Assembly (NCBI GenBank): GCA_021234155.1 | Contig: JAJEKV010000014.1 | Span: 16,528,872 to 16,592,871 of the forward strand | Direction: 5' to 3' | Origin: Isoetes taiwanensis | Taxonomy: Eukaryota > Streptophyta > Lycopodiopsida > Isoetales > Isoetaceae | DNA: 64,000 nucleotides | In this document: piece after piece, positions 36,253-48,692 of the stretch | Layout of the letters: each line of letters begins with the position of its first letter | Position numbering within the stretch: the first letter of the stretch is position 1 | The notes under the pieces: model-generated | The model's input: the letters and a program-made list of their open reading frames with translations, nothing else | Database searches by the model: none | What the model was told of the DNA's origin: nothing | Translations under genes and position numbers: made by a program

Positions 36253-37158
36253 TCCTCTCTTCTTCGCCCCTTATTCCTTAATCTACACCGTACACAAAGT
36301 TCCTCGTTTGTGGGGTATGGATGTACAAAATTTGTTATACTGTATAACAAGATTTACAAAATACTATAAGATTTCAGAAAATATACTATATGGTGTTGAT
36401 TTTGTACGTGCAAAACATAATTATAAGGGCTCTCGCCGCCCTACGTCACCCCCCGTGTGAATATGCACCCAAACAAAAAGGGGTTTAAGGGGGAATTTAA
36501 TTTTAATGCGTGTAATGTAATGGTTTGTATTATACGTTAAAATTTTTTTTGCCCCTTCGGGGCCAAAAACAAACAACGTTTCGGGGCCAAAAACAAACAA
36601 CGTTACATGACACTTGGATGAGTTGATGTTGCGAATATAAGCAAAACAAAACAAAACAAGTGTACATTTAGAATACATAATGAGAAGAGGAACTGCAATT
36701 TTTGGAATAGTTATGCATCCAATTCATGTGTATGAAATTCCTGGGTGGAGCGATAGCTTTGGTCTGGAATTTGAACGCAGAGTTAACCATCCATCATGAT
36801 GTGAGTTGTTTACAGTGCTACATAACATAACAGGGCTGGTCAGAGTGTTTGAAGCTTCATTCTTGCATAAAATATGTCTTAGGAGAACAAACAAGAATTC
36901 AATTAATATCATCCATTTATTTGCAAAGAAATAATGAAAGCTACACTTACTGGATATGTAGCACAATTGTGGCCTAATATATTGGAGTTGAAAAGCATAA
37001 TGCAAAAATTAGCACGATACAATCCAGTTATTGCATATCGCGTTTCATCAACAAATCTTGTAAAGCTTGATCAGGGCAGTGACAGACTATAGTTTCTCAT
37101 TATACTTGTAAGGAATACGAGCTCCAACATGTCATGCATAATCACTTCAAATACAAAC
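36253..37158. other. Intergenic, nothing recognised
   Basis: Contains a short direct repeat TTCGGGGCCAAAAACAAACA (36555-36602). No final exon of the Pth2-like gene was identified here. Confidence 0.4.
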
Positions 37159-37816
37159 CTGTGTACGGCCTGCATCAGCTACTGTGAATGTTGGAAGACC
37201 AGCTTTTTCAGCTTTCATTCTAATATCATTCCTGATAATAATGGGCTAGATGGGATGGTCTGAACCTGCGCAATCTTTGGCTCTCCACATGCTTCCCATT
37301 TGTATAGCAATGTCCGCTGACTAACCCCAGAAGTAAATTGCTACAGAAAATTAGTCAAAACACCGATTTATTTCTAATACACATATGAATGACTTGGTGC
37401 AAACCTTCTTTGGAGCTCACCGTAGATGCCAACAGCTGCATCTGGAAATAATCAAGTAACCAAAAAGAACGATTGAACAAATGAAAGAAAAGAACAAAGC
37501 GTTTTATAAGCTAATTAGCAAACACATACGTGCACACTGAGATGCAAATTTTCCTCCTCCCATCTTCAAATCTTGCCTCACAACAAGCACCTGGATGCAA
37601 GATTCAATTGTAATAAACTGAATTCTGACTTGCGATCAAAGAAACCGAATGAATATTGTGTTTTTTTCCTTCTGAAGGTAAGCCACTAAATCTTACCATT
37701 TTGAGTTCTTCATTTTCCGAAGAAACATTGTGTAAGTCCCCGGACTGTCCTCCTTTCAGCATAGCTTGCATTGTCCCTTGCATAGCATCCAAGAGCTCAT
37801 GTTTCAAACTATCCAT
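37159..37816 (-). pseudogene. PTH2: Peptidyl-tRNA hydrolase 2 (Pth2) family copy
   Basis: Pth2 releases tRNA from stalled peptidyl-tRNA. Exons: 37816-37697 (MDSLKHELLDAMQGTMQAM), 37590-37530 (VLVVRQDLKMGGGKFASQC), 37441-37405 (HAAVGIYGELQR) and 37320-37159 (RTLLYKWEACGEPKIAQ, then MKAEKAGLPTFTVADAGRTQ). These carry the family's VRxDLxMxxGKxAxQCxH start and DAGRTQ signature. The first three junctions are GT-AG and in phase. In the fourth exon the frame changes between PKIAQ and NDIRMK (about 37250-37215). The last exon (GSxTVLAIGP and onward) was not found. An upstream exon starting MESQSKTCDLPK at 38130 may add a targeting sequence. Probably a decayed gene. Confidence 0.7.
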
Positions 37817-38130
37817 AAACACCCCTTATATGCAGCCAGAGAAGCAGGGTCCAATCCACTCACTTGATCTGCTGGGTGCAGAGGTATTCTCGAAAGATGC
37901 TTGCTCGATATTCCCTGCAAAATAGAATGCCGGCTGCAAGTGGATGTCGGTGAAGCCCCAACGGCTATCTCCAAAGATAGCTCAAGAACTAATGGCAATC
38001 ACAACAGAACCTGTTTGGAATTCTGAGATTCCAGCTGACAGAATATTTCAACACCACGAGCTTGGGACATGGAGCTAGAGCAGAATTCAAGCACAGTTTG
38101 GGCAAATCACAAGTCTTGGATTGTGATTCC

Positions 38131-38216
38131 ATTTCACAAAAAGGGAGGCGCTGCAATGAAAAAAAAAATGGGGGCTTCTTCCTCTGGCTGTGCACGAAGA
38201 CGTGAATCTTCAAACC
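38131..38216. promoter_or_regulatory. Putative bidirectional promoter
   Basis: Only 86 bp separate the minus-strand ATG at 38130 (candidate first exon of the Pth2-like gene) from the plus-strand ATG at 38217. The arrangement is divergent. No TATA box is obvious. Confidence 0.3.
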
Positions 38217-38369
38217 ATGGCCAAGCTTCCATTTCTCAGGTTTAAGCTTGCAGAATGGCCTAAGCACAACCATCCGCCACTACCATACAAGCCTTGCCTC
38301 ACGCCGATTTCTCTGCAATATGATCCGAACAAAACAACGACAGGGGCGGCTGGCTATTTCATTGACAAG
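38217..38369 (+). CDS. Unrecognised first exon (51 codons)
   Basis: Open from ATG (MAKLPFLRFKLAEWPKHNHP) to a strong donor GACAAG|GTAAGT, ending GAAGYFIDK in phase 0. The basic, hydrophobic start could be an organelle targeting peptide. Following exons could not be identified before the LINE fragment at 38815, so the gene may be truncated. Not recognised. Confidence 0.35.
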
Positions 38370-38800
38370 GTAAGTTACATGGCCCAAACTCGTTTCCCTC
38401 CATGTCATAGGTCTGGAAGAAACTCTGTCGTTCATATTCTAGTCATTTGAGCAGTTCCCTTCCGGATTCCTTTGAAAATCACCAAGCCTTTCCCTGCAAC
38501 AATAAGCTCATGCATGCTAGCCCTAATATTAAACCACAACAACCGAAGACCACGACCCTAATCTACACAACCCTAAAAACCCTAAAAAGAACCCTAAAAG
38601 CCCCCACCACAGGATTTGCCCCCTTTTCTAAAATCAATGGCTAACAAAAGATTGCACTCTAGAAATACTCTTTAGTACATCTGGATGAATACGGCCACCA
38701 AATCATATGAAAACCTTAGAGAAAACAGTACAAAAACATAAAAAAAACCCCCTGTTATAATGCTACATATTTATGTCTATAGGGTGTTGTATATTATGCC
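38370..38800. other. Possible intron or spacer, nothing recognised
   Basis: Contains an ACCCTAAAA-rich stretch (38555-38605). No further exon is supported. Confidence 0.35.
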
Positions 38801-38814
38801 TGAAGAAAGTTTAC

Positions 38815-39260
38815 CATGCTTGGCTTTGAAAGAGACACGAGTTAAGGGCTGGTTTTCTGATGCCACTTTTTAGATGGCACGATGGGGGATGAATATTCAT
38901 GATTTAGCTTTGCATAAAGATGATATCTGCACATGGGTCAAAATGAATGTTCTTTAAAGGATATGGAAAGATAGGGCATTGAAAAGAGAGTTTTATAGGA
39001 TCCATATTAATCCTACATGGCATGAGGCAAAGTATTTGGCAGAGGGGATTTTCATGAAGCATAGGCATGCCATCTGCAGGATGAGGTTGAGCTCACATAG
39101 GCTTGGTGTTGAAGTAGGCAGGTGGAATGACATTCCTCACGAGCTTAGATTGTGTAAGATATGTGAGGCAGAATACTTGAAGATGAGGAATATGTACATC
39201 TACATTGCCCTGCTTACAGAGATATTTGAGAGAAGTATGATGTATGTGCTTGCACGTTGA
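38815..39260 (+). mobile_element. LINE C-terminal fragment
   Basis: The plus-strand reading MKREFYRIHINPTWHEAKYL, RHAICRMRLSSHRLGVEVGR and LRLCKICEAEYLKMRNMYIY resembles the post-RT C-terminal region of LINE ORF2 (RLSSH..EVGR..C..C). Upstream WGMNIHDLALHKDD continues in frame with a stop at about 38956. Degraded. Confidence 0.55.
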
Positions 39261-40302
39261 TGACTTTCTTTGATTTTCCAGGATCATGTATTATGAGATG
39301 TATCATTGATACTTTAGAGTGTAAGGATGATGTTTTAGGAACCTTAAAAGTAGATGAGTTAGGAGAGTAATGCATTACTATTAGAGGATGCATTGGATGA
39401 TTTGTTTTATAAGGTTGAATGTAGAAGTTGAATGTCTTATAGACCATAGAGAATAGAGAAAGAGAAGAGAGAGAAGAGAAATGAAGTGCTAGAGGGAGAA
39501 GAGAGAGAGGGTGATGAGGAAGATAACTCAAGCAGTTTCTCAAGTGACTGCGAAAGAAGTGAAGGCGACGAAGGTGAAGGTGACGAAGAAGATATAAATT
39601 ACATTTGGCAATCCCAACACAAAGCTAAATGATTATGAGTAGAGTAACTCTCCATGGCGATCTTCACTACAAGAAAATAACAAGCATAAGACAAGAACAA
39701 GCATAACATACACAAGTCAAGTCTTTATATTAGATAATTCATATTCTTCAAAATTTGATATTATAGATTCGCGGGAGCGACATATTCACTGAGTTTCAGA
39801 TACAGAATCAAGAGTTACAAAATCAGGGTTCACACCAATCTCGCCAGTTATTCGCCGAACATGTGCCTTGCCGATTGCCATGGTTTGAGAGGCATCCATC
39901 TCAGTATATCACGTCACAAGGGGATCCTCCACCTCTATGGCCTCTACTAGGCGCTGCACATGTTCGTCAGGTTCTTCCTTCCATTTCACTGCATTTCCCA
40001 AGCAGTTCTCGTTCAAGTTGACATGCAAATGTTGAATGATGAGATAATCTAACTTTTTTGCGTGTGGAGTTGTGCTCTTACATGCCTCCCATTTTTGCAT
40101 CCTCCATCTTTTCTCCGTCTCTAAATTCTATGATATGTTTACCTGTCAAAAATGGCAACGCCCCATCAAGCTGTTTATTTAGTTTCCAGCTTGTCAAATT
40201 GAGGTTCCCTGGCGTCTATACTTTTTTGAGTTGATTCCAGAAGCTTCTTTGCATCCCGCATTCTTTCCTCATAGCTCTTTGCATCCTCCCCCCCCCCCAT
40301 TT
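39261..40302. other. Intergenic, nothing recognised
   Basis: A minus-strand ORF at 39909-40100 has no family motif. A C12 homopolymer lies at about 40288-40299, next to the LINE tail. Confidence 0.4.
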
Positions 40303-41179
40303 TTTTTGAGAGTAAGAGTAGAGTTTTTCATTAATCAAGAAAAACAGTACATAGTTCTGCTATCAATAGCAGAAGATAAAGAAGCAAAATACATAAGTCT
40401 CCAACCTTTCCAAAGAAGGAAGAGGGAGATAAAGTTGAATATAAGTATGTAGACAAATCGAATGATTCTAGAGTTATCACCAAAAATCAGAGAGTCAGAT
40501 CTTTTTTATGAGGTTTCAAAGTCAGAAGAATTCAACCACGACCCCAACAATAAAGTTGCAATTGACAGCACCTAAAAGGAAGATATAAACAACCAGAACC
40601 CAAACAAGATTAGGAATTAAAGTTGAGCAACTGGTGGCAAAGTAGGTGTGCAGGTATTCCATGAAGAAACCAAAAAAGGCTAGGAAAGAAACCAGATTAT
40701 GAGCAGAGTGAGTCAAGTTTGACATTAAAATAGGAGTAGAAAGGGTCAGCAGAACCAAAGGTATAAAGGTCTATTGTCAGCTCAGCAGCTTCATCAAAGC
40801 AGGAGACACGGTTACCAGATTCACTTAGTAAACAAGGAACCATATAGATCTGCCAGCAATCTGTGAGTATAATATAGCTCCCTGTATCTTGTAAATTGAT
40901 CCTCTGACATATAATAGTGATACATAGAGATGAAATCAAACATGCAGTACACCTGAACAACCTCTCCGCAGAATAATCCTGGTAAATCTGACTTCTTGCT
41001 CAAATCTGTCTCATTCACATTTAACATGCTCATCAGATGATTTAATTCCATGTCTTCACCCTTCTTTATGAGACTATCTCCCAAATCTCCAAAGCTCCTT
41101 TTACACAGATTCAGATAGGCTATCAATATAAAAAAAGATAGAATTAAAATCAATGACATTTAAATTAGAGACAAATAAA
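40303..41179 (-). mobile_element. LINE family 2 3' untranslated region
   Basis: Minus-strand ORFs here (for example MSLILILSFFILIAYLNLC at 41159) are short and lie beyond the zf-RVT stop. The end has the usual plant LINE layout of a T-rich tail followed by oligo-A at 40310-40303. Confidence 0.5.
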
Positions 41180-42238
41180 TCAAAGGAACCCTTGAAAGCA
41201 CCAATTATGGGCTGAGGCAGTAGATTCAATATCTAGCTGAAAATGCATCTTAATCCAGAAAATTGAGAGGCTCTTATTACCATGCACAATTCTATTTCTA
41301 GCTTTCCAAATATTCCATAATGCAATAAACATAATAGTATTGGCAAATGCACAACTGTTTTGGATATAGGAAAGCAAATTACCAGCGACCCTAGAGGGGA
41401 AAAGCGTACCCAACTTATCATTGAACCATGACAAAAAAGGATCAAGTTTAGGACAGAGAAAGATGTGATCAAGACTTTCTTCCATCAAGCAACCAAGGTG
41501 ATAGAGGGCAGAAATATTATAATTTCTTGTAGAGATAACTTGAAGGTTTGGTATACTTCTATGAGCCAATAGCCAAATGAAGAAGCTCACCTTAGGTAAA
41601 CAGAAAGAATTCCACACTTCTTGAAAGAGAGCTTTACCTTCCTCCTCAGAGATAGACCATTTAATAATTGCTTTAGGAGGTACATCAGATCCGTTAATGA
41701 TTGAGTAGATCTTACTAACCTTGTAATAACATTTGCCATTCAAACACCAGTGCCTTAGGCACAGAATGATTCAGCCAATTATGAGGGAGGATAGATTTTA
41801 TGTGAAGATAAATCCTTTTGTCACTAGAAGTACGCTGTAAAATATTCCTCACAGAGGTCCAGGATATGAACTTGTTGTTAATGTAGAGATCATATAAAGT
41901 AGTGAAGTCATAGTCAGTCCACTTCTTATAGATTCTTGGGTGTCTCGGAGCTAGAACCTTATTAGGATGATTCTTAAGAACAGGGTTCCAGAAAATAGTC
42001 ATTTGCAAGTGGAGCTAGCATAGTCAAAGCTAGAATAGACTTTATTCCAGGCCATGATTATGTTTCTCATAAGAGAAGAAGTATTAGGCCCTGGATGAAG
42101 CACATTGAAACATGAATCTGGCAAAATGTGAGCAATAGAAGGGTGCCCATCTAGATAGGAACAAGATAGCCAAAAATTGATAAACTGAGAAGAAGGGCTG
42201 GAAATATTAGTAAAGGACTTCCAAACATATTTACCAGC
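41180..42238 (-). pseudogene. LINE family 2 ORF2 C-terminus (zf-RVT region)
   Basis: Contains SLAGKYVWKSFTNISSPSSQ at the 5' junction, KWTDYDFTTLYDLYINNKF, then KALFQEVWNSFCLPKVSFFI and the zinc-binding zf-RVT core with CLMEESLDHIFLCP and LWNIWKARNRIVHG. This domain follows RT in plant L1-like elements. There is a frame break at about 41715-41745. Confidence 0.8.
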
Positions 42239-43697
42239 GAGTGCGAATTTTTGGAGGCTTTTTTTGGGAAGGGTTTAAAGAGTTTTTTAAGTATGTAAAT
42301 TGTTTATCCAAAATTTTGATTAGTTTTGGGATGTAATATCTATCCTTCAACACATATGATGCCCATGCGATGTCGATGCATATGCATGCATCTAGCCAAC
42401 ATTTTGATAGTGATAGGTGTTCAGAGTTGGGCTTTAGTATAATTCATTAATGTTGGGTGTGGTCAAGTTTGATATCATATGCTTGCTCAATGTAAATTCA
42501 CGAGTTGTGTCCATGTAGTATATGCTTTATATTATACAAGAAATTTTTCGCAAACATTTTTTCCGTCTAACTTGTCCCAAAGAACGTTTTATATTAAGTG
42601 AAAAGGATCACGGTTTTGGTAACTACTTCTGCCTCCAGAAGCTTCTCTCTTCTTTAAGTTCCTTTTACCTTCTCTTCTGTTGTGTTTTTTTCTTTCACCT
42701 TTATATCTTGTAGTAGATGCTTTTCTGTCCTTTTCTTTCACCTTTCTATCTTGGAGTAGATGCTTTTCTGCTAGATACGGATATAGATGCCTGCTGCAGA
42801 TATACTTCTTTTCAAAAATTGTACTGTTGATGCAATGTCCCCAAAGGGTGTACAATTCTCTAGCTTTTATACATTCTAAAGTCTTGAAATATACTTGGCA
42901 CTTCATTGTGCATGCCAGTACAAAAATTATGGAGAGCAATTGCTCTTCATGAAAAACATATTTTCAGATCAACCAGCATCTATCTCGATGTTATATCATC
43001 ATCGTAAGCCATTATCCATTAAAAAAATTCGTAACAGTGTCGGAGTCATTGCAATCTTGGAAACTTGATGCCCTCAAAGATATGGACATGTAGCAGTCGA
43101 ATCACTGAGCAGGTTTCTCGCAAAAAGGAAACTTAGCATTTTTCACTCAGCTTTTGAGGGCCAAGTTTGATAAAAACTAAGCTTTTGATGTCCTCCTTAA
43201 AGCTATGGAAATGCAACAGTCCAATCACTGGGCAAGCTGCTCCTAAAAACAACGCTTAGCATTGCCGCCTGCTTTTCGTTCAGCTTATGAAAACTATGGC
43301 TCTTGCTTATAGGCAAGTTGGAAACCTTTCGCAAACATTGGGCTCTGTTTTTCTTTAACTCCATAAGTTTGCTGGCATATGCAGATGTGCAGAGCACCGG
43401 TGCACTGGGATTCAAGTTAGCAAAATCTGGCCACATCAATTATTCAGAGGTCTCTGCAGCAAACAATAGGAGTTACTCAATAGTCAGCAATACAAAGGAC
43501 CATAGGACCTAAAGATGAGAATTATCTAGCCCTTCACCTCCATAGAACTCTCATGCATTGAATCAAAATGAGATTTTGGACGTACCTCTCTGGAGCAAGA
43601 GCGCATGCAAATACGAACTGGAGATAGCAAATCACAGAGCCAAAAATCACAAATCCACCTTGGAGTTGATGCTTTGGGCTTGACTATGCGAGTTTGA

Positions 43698-44108
43698 AGC
43701 ATGTGCGACGGCGCACATGATGTAGAGGTGCATGATTTAGAGGTCCAAAAGATGCTCTTGTGCAGCGGACCAGAAATGAGAAGAGATAAACACAAAAACA
43801 TGCAGCTAGAAGTCATTTGCAAATAAGAAATAATCACCCTCTTGGAGCAGGTGCGCCGGCACACGTCCTCAAAGGCTGCAATGGCTCACAAAGGCTGGAA
43901 ATGCACATGCCAGATGCACACAATATGGGTATGGAATCTTCTTATGAATGAAACAAATGAATGGGCAAATGCTAAATAATCACCTCTTGTTGGAGCGGGT
44001 GCGCCGGCGCATCTCTTCTCAGAAGCAATCGGTGCCTTCAACGGCTACAACACACTTCTAAATAAATATTTTTTGGAGGACAATTTTGGAGCGAGTGCGC
44101 CGCCGCAC
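43698..44108 (+). repeat. Four spaced copies of GGAGCGGGTGCGCCGGCGCA
   Basis: Copies lie at about 43698, 43842, 43990 and 44085, each a GC-rich palindrome (GTGCGCCGGCGCAC type) in AT-rich DNA, spaced about 95-150 bp. Three are preceded by TTGGAGC. They are inside the MULE-like element. Confidence 0.7.
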
Positions 44109-44605
44109 GATGTGTGGAAGGAAGATAAAATATTCCAAAACTTGACCCTTGTTAGGCAAATTTTTTGGTCCCACGGAAAATTTCCTGCCTACTCTGGCCA
44201 GTCGGCTATCTAGTCTTTTGTTTAGAGCTGGAACTTTTTGCAACCCAACAGAAAACTTCCAAAAAATTCTCGATTTGTTCCCCATATTTTGCCCAATACC
44301 CTGCAATGCGGTTGACACAAACTCTTTCTTTGCCTTAAAAAAGCAATACGTTCTTCAATGTGCAATATGTAATGGCTTAAGAGATATGTAGAGATATGCA
44401 ATGGGAATCCCAATTTGCCCTATATCCCACATGCACCAAAATACAAAGGTAGAAGAATTGTGGGTTAAATTCCACATATTGAAGAACATCTTCGGTATTG
44501 TTTCGAATTAATCTATTAGTAAATAAAGGGCCATCATCGCATTAATAATGGATCCAACCGGACAACTCGAAATCAAAGAAATGTTTACGGCGGCCTACGT
44601 AATAG

Positions 44606-44672
44606 ATGTATGTATGATATATTGGTATATTGGCTTGGGTGTATGTATGATATATTGGTATATTGGCTTGGG
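44606..44672 (+). repeat. 33-bp tandem duplication
   Basis: GTATGTATGATATATTGGTA and TATTGGCTTGGGT occur twice back to back, without change. They are inside the MULE-like element. Confidence 0.9.
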
Positions 44673-45608
44673 TGTGAATGCCACGGCTAAAAATTGCAAT
44701 GCTCCAACGAAAGAGATTTATTTCTACCAAGCAAGTTGAAATAGCTTTTCAAAATGTTGGCATCGAGAAGCTAGTCTAAAGGATATAATTCTTAGGCACC
44801 TGGCTTGCATGGTCGCATTTGAGAGTGAACAAATGGGGTAATGTCATGAAGGATGAAAGTCTAGCAATTCCAGCTCCAATGCCAACATCAATCCAACCCA
44901 CACAATCATTTGCCCAAGAGAGATATAGATTTTCTCTTGTTAGTAGATTCTCTCACTTAATGGAACACTTTAGAAAAGTATGGCTAGAAGAAGCAATATT
45001 TGAAAAGATATACAAGTTGATTGCAATATAGTTTAAATTCTGCATCCTTCATATGGGCTACAAATACAAGTTCTACATGCCAAGTCAAACTTACACAATA
45101 ACGGTCATGTGTTGCAGAAGTACTCCCTAGATTATTCTTGGGCATCATCCAACCTATAATGACATAAGATGTTTTGCAAGGGTGCTTACTTGGGAATCCA
45201 TGGGGAGCTATTTAGCTTATGTTGTTTGTAAGTTTGCATGTGAGTTATACTAATTAGTAAGAGGGTTGAATGGTAATGCCAAATGACCAGGAAATGGCTC
45301 TGTATTATTTAATACTAGAGAATTGTATATTATGTAGTCTACGAGTGGTAGAGCAGAAAGGACTATTAAAGAAGTTATGAATCAGGCCGACAATGGAAAC
45401 TCTGTCACGATGGAAGGAACTCATATTCCTATGAAGGTCATACTAATATTTGTTGATATTTCAATCCAACACAGACTAATAACTGTTGATTGAGTAGTTA
45501 GAATTATAGATAGTGTTTTCACATTTCAAACAATTGTTAATAGTTTTCTAAAAAACCCTCTAAGCCCTCTCCAAAAAAACCCTCCAAATAAAAATCCTCT
45601 TTACCAGC

Positions 45609-46511
45609 AAGGGCACAAGCTTGCAAATGAAGGTTTTTGCAACCCAAACCTCCAAGATTTTTGGCCTAGCAATAGAATTCCAGTTTACTAAATGGGATCC
45701 AGATGAATCCTCTGATGGTTTTCTCTAACTCAGTATATATAGCCTTTGGAGCAACTAGAGCAGAGGAAAAGTAAATGTGTGAGCTGGCTAAGACAGAATT
45801 TGCAATAAGAGTTCTACCTGCAAGAGACAAGCAGCCTCTATAATTGTTCAATTTCCTCTTAATTCTGTCAATGATAGGTTGCCAAAGACCTTTCAAAGAA
45901 GGATTTAAGGAGAGAGGCATTCCCAACAACAAAGAAGCCTGGTTGCAGTTTAGAACTTTGATATCGACAAAGTTTGGTTGGACATTGTCACTAATAACAG
46001 TGCATTTGGCCAAATTCAGATGAACTCCATAGGCAACAGAGAACTTTTTGATAATCTCAAGGAAGAAATCAATGTTAGAGATATTGACATCCAAGAAAGC
46101 AAAGGTGTCATCAGCATATTGTGAAATGGTGAGAGAATTATCACTGTTTGGCATTTTGAGACCCTTAATTCTTCCTAAATCTTTAAAATGAAGGATAGCC
46201 CTGGTTAACATTTCAGCCACAATTAAAAATAGATAGGGTGCAAGGGGGCATCCTTGTCTGACACCACGAGATAAAGGAAAGAATTGGGAAGGTGAGCCAT
46301 TAAGAATGACAGCAGAATTTGAATTGATGTTCAGACCATGAATAAGCAGTTTGAGCTTAGGATGGAAGCCAAATTTTGAAAGGGCAAAGTCAAGAAAATC
46401 CCATCTCACAGTGTCAAAAGCACGCTTAAAATCCAGTTTCAGAATCACACAATTTTGATTAGAGATCTTATTCCAATGAAGGCCTTCCATGGCTGTAATG
46501 TAGTTGTCCAA
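45609..46511 (-). pseudogene. LINE family 2 reverse transcriptase domain
   Basis: Minus-strand ORF of 281 aa with LKLDFKRAFDTVRWDFL (motif A), LSRGVRQGCPLAPYLFLIVA (motif B), ISQYADDTFAFLD (motif C, catalytic Asp pair), VHLNLAKCTVISDN and LLGMPLSLNPSLKGLWQPII. It continues after a stop (EFYC*AKNLGGLGCKNL) to ACALAGK at the MULE junction. The catalytic YADD is intact. Confidence 0.9.
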
Positions 46512-46581
46512 AATGAAACGGTTAGGCAGAAAGACAGATTGATATTGAGAAATGTTCTTCTACAGGTATGTCTTGATCCTA

Positions 46582-47448
46582 TTAGCAAATAATTTTAGCA
46601 CAAATTTTGTAGGAATTAGTGAGAGAGATAGGTCTCCAATCAGAGAAAGCAGATGGATTGTCCACCTTAGGAATGAGAGTAATGAAGCCAATTGAGATGG
46701 AGGGATGTAGATGATTAGCCTCCCAAAAGCCTCTAACCATTGAAAGAATATCAGATTTCAAAATATCCCAGAAATGTATATAGAATTCACTTGGCAGACC
46801 ATCAGGACCAGGAGATTTGCATTTACCAAAGGACTTTAAGATATTGAGCACTTCTTCTTCATTAGGAGGATTAATAATGGAATCATCCATACAGTCAATT
46901 GAAGAAGGAATAATGTTGTTCATAAGATCAAGGAATTCCTTCTCTCTGATAGAGTCAATCTGCTGAGCAGATACTTTAGAGAAAAGAGAGGCATAATTGT
47001 CTTGAAAGAAAGACCTGATGAGCTTAGGATCATCTAAGGAAATACCTGCATCAGTTCTGACCTGAGTGATTGAGTTTCTAAGAAGCCTGACTTTAGCCAA
47101 TTTAAAGAAGAATTTAGAACTACCATAATCCATTTCCTTATTAAATTTTACTTTACATTTAATTGCAGAACTTTTGGCATCACTTTCCTCAATGCTTTTC
47201 AGGTAATTCTCAATCAATTCTTCACCAATCTGCAGATTGAGGTTATAAGGGTCCTCCTGTAGAAGGGATCTAATATCTCTCATTTGAGAAAGTAAGCTCT
47301 CCTTCTCCTTTGATTTAGAAAGATGTCTACTTTTAGACCAGTCCTTAATCCAGCTCTTAATCTTCTTGACCTTACAATAAAAGTTTTTCATAGATTGCCC
47401 ATTGATATCTCTATGAATGTGCTGGTAGAAATCTCTGAAATCCTTCAC
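46582..47448 (-). pseudogene. LINE family 2 endonuclease-RT linker and RT fingers
   Basis: A 288-aa ORF. The C-terminal part has FGKCKSPGPDGLPSEFYIHF, IGFITLIPKVDNPSAFSDWR and PISLTNSYKICAKII, the classic RT motifs 1 and 2 of non-LTR elements. A frame change at about 46512-46581 separates it from the catalytic part. Confidence 0.88.
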
Positions 47449-47511
47449 AAAGGAGTCATTGTCAAGAAAAGCACAATTGAATTTATAGGAAATACTGCCA
47501 TCTCTTGGAAT

Positions 47512-48179
47512 TTAAGTTAAATGTCGAGTATAGAGGAATTGAGGTTGATGATCTGAGACAATATTACCTTCATCACTGGTAACAAAGCAGTTATCCCAAA
47601 AGGAAGAGTGGGGACTACAAACATAGAATCTATCCAAGGCACAGTAAACTCTTTTGTCCCCTTTTTGTTTATTTGACCAGGCAAATGTAGCAGTGGAAGA
47701 AGGAACATAAACAAGAGAAGAATTCGAGATAAAATCTTCCCAATTTCTTCTCTCCAGACTAGACATATTAATGTTGTTACCAAGCTTCATATTCCAGGAA
47801 GGAGTATTGTTAAAAACTCAATCCAAAGGATTTCCCTATCTTTGGGGTTTGTGGAGGCATAAATATTAATAATTCCAAAGATAGAGTCCTGAATGGTGAA
47901 AGTAACAGCCTACCACATCCTAGATGGGGAATTATAGAAGGAGAGATGTTTAAGATTTTTCCATACTATAATTATGCCACCACTTCTACCACTAGCTTCA
48001 ATCCAGGTTGAGGAAGCACCAGGGTAGATCCAATCACCAAGGTTAGAGATCTCAAACTTGGAAAGTTTGACTTCCTGAAGGAGGATGACATCAACATTAT
48101 AATTTCTGATTTGGGAGATAACTCTCCTCCTTTTGATGGGGCCTTTGATACCCCTGACATTCCAAGATAGAATCTTCAT
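47512..48179 (-). pseudogene. LINE family 2 apurinic-type endonuclease domain
   Basis: The N-terminal part (48179-47910) reads MKILSWNVRGIKGPIKRRRV and VDVILLQEVKLSKFE, that is the WN and QE active-site motifs, followed by SGRSGGIIIVWK. The C-terminal part (47790-47512) has ALDRFYVCSPHSSFW and SDHQPQF (catalytic SDH). They are separated by a frame change at about 47791-47909. Confidence 0.88.
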
Positions 48180-48214
48180 AGGGGAAGAAAAAGGAAAAAG
48201 AAAGACCAGAGGAA

Positions 48215-48692
48215 TTAGAGTCTAACAGATCTCCTTTTCCCTTTTCCTTTTTTATTTTTACTCCTAGTATTTGCAGCAGAAGTGTTGTGCAGATTAGTGA
48301 GATCAGTTAGGGATGGATCACCCTTTTTGGATTTAATTCTGACCTTAATACCAGATGGCTTTGATTTCTTGCTTAACTCAAGAGAAGAACTATCAGATAG
48401 GAAGACATCACCCTCCCAATTTTTCTTATCAGACTCCCCCTCACTATCATCCGAGATTCCTCCAGGAATAAATTCAAACATCTTGTTTTTATACGGTGAG
48501 GAAGATGAAACAACATTAGAATTTATAAACTTATCCCTTTTAAAATCAGAACAAAGTAAGGGAGATGAGTCATGACCTGTACTATCAGCAACAATGTTTT
48601 GTGTTTCCTCAACCTCCAGAACTGCAACCTTTGTTTGACTGATTTCCTTGGATGTATCCATTTGCCTTTCTGGAGTATCTTGGACAATCTCT
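48215..48692 (-). pseudogene. LINE family 2 ORF1, C-terminal part
   Basis: Ser/Lys/Glu-rich protein (IVQDTPERQMDTSKEISQTK, then NLHNTSAANTRSKNKKGKGK with a basic tail RRSVRL). It stops just before the endonuclease ORF. Reading upstream, it jumps across the 8.2-kb insertion to 56938-57118. Confidence 0.7.

Larger units (their letters stand above)
42239..45599. mobile_element. MULE-like DNA transposon inserted in LINE family 2
   Basis: Flanked by a perfect 9-bp duplication TTTACCAGC (42230-42238 and 45600-45608). The host codons LAGK of the LINE are duplicated on both sides. Terminal inverted repeats of about 46 bp are imperfect. Left reads GAGTGCGAATTTTTGGAGG, then GGGTTTAAAGAGTTTTTTA. Right (complement) reads GAGGATTTTTATTTGGAGGG, then GGGCTTAGAGGGTTTTTTA. 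A 9-bp duplication and GAG termini point to the Mutator superfamily. No transposase is recognisable in 3.36 kb, so it is non-autonomous or gene-carrying. Confidence 0.8.

Noticed and set aside
40303-41159. Minus-strand ORFs in the LINE 3' region as an extra LINE protein
   Set aside because: They follow the zf-RVT stop, are short, change frame and show no motif; 3' UTR is the simpler reading.
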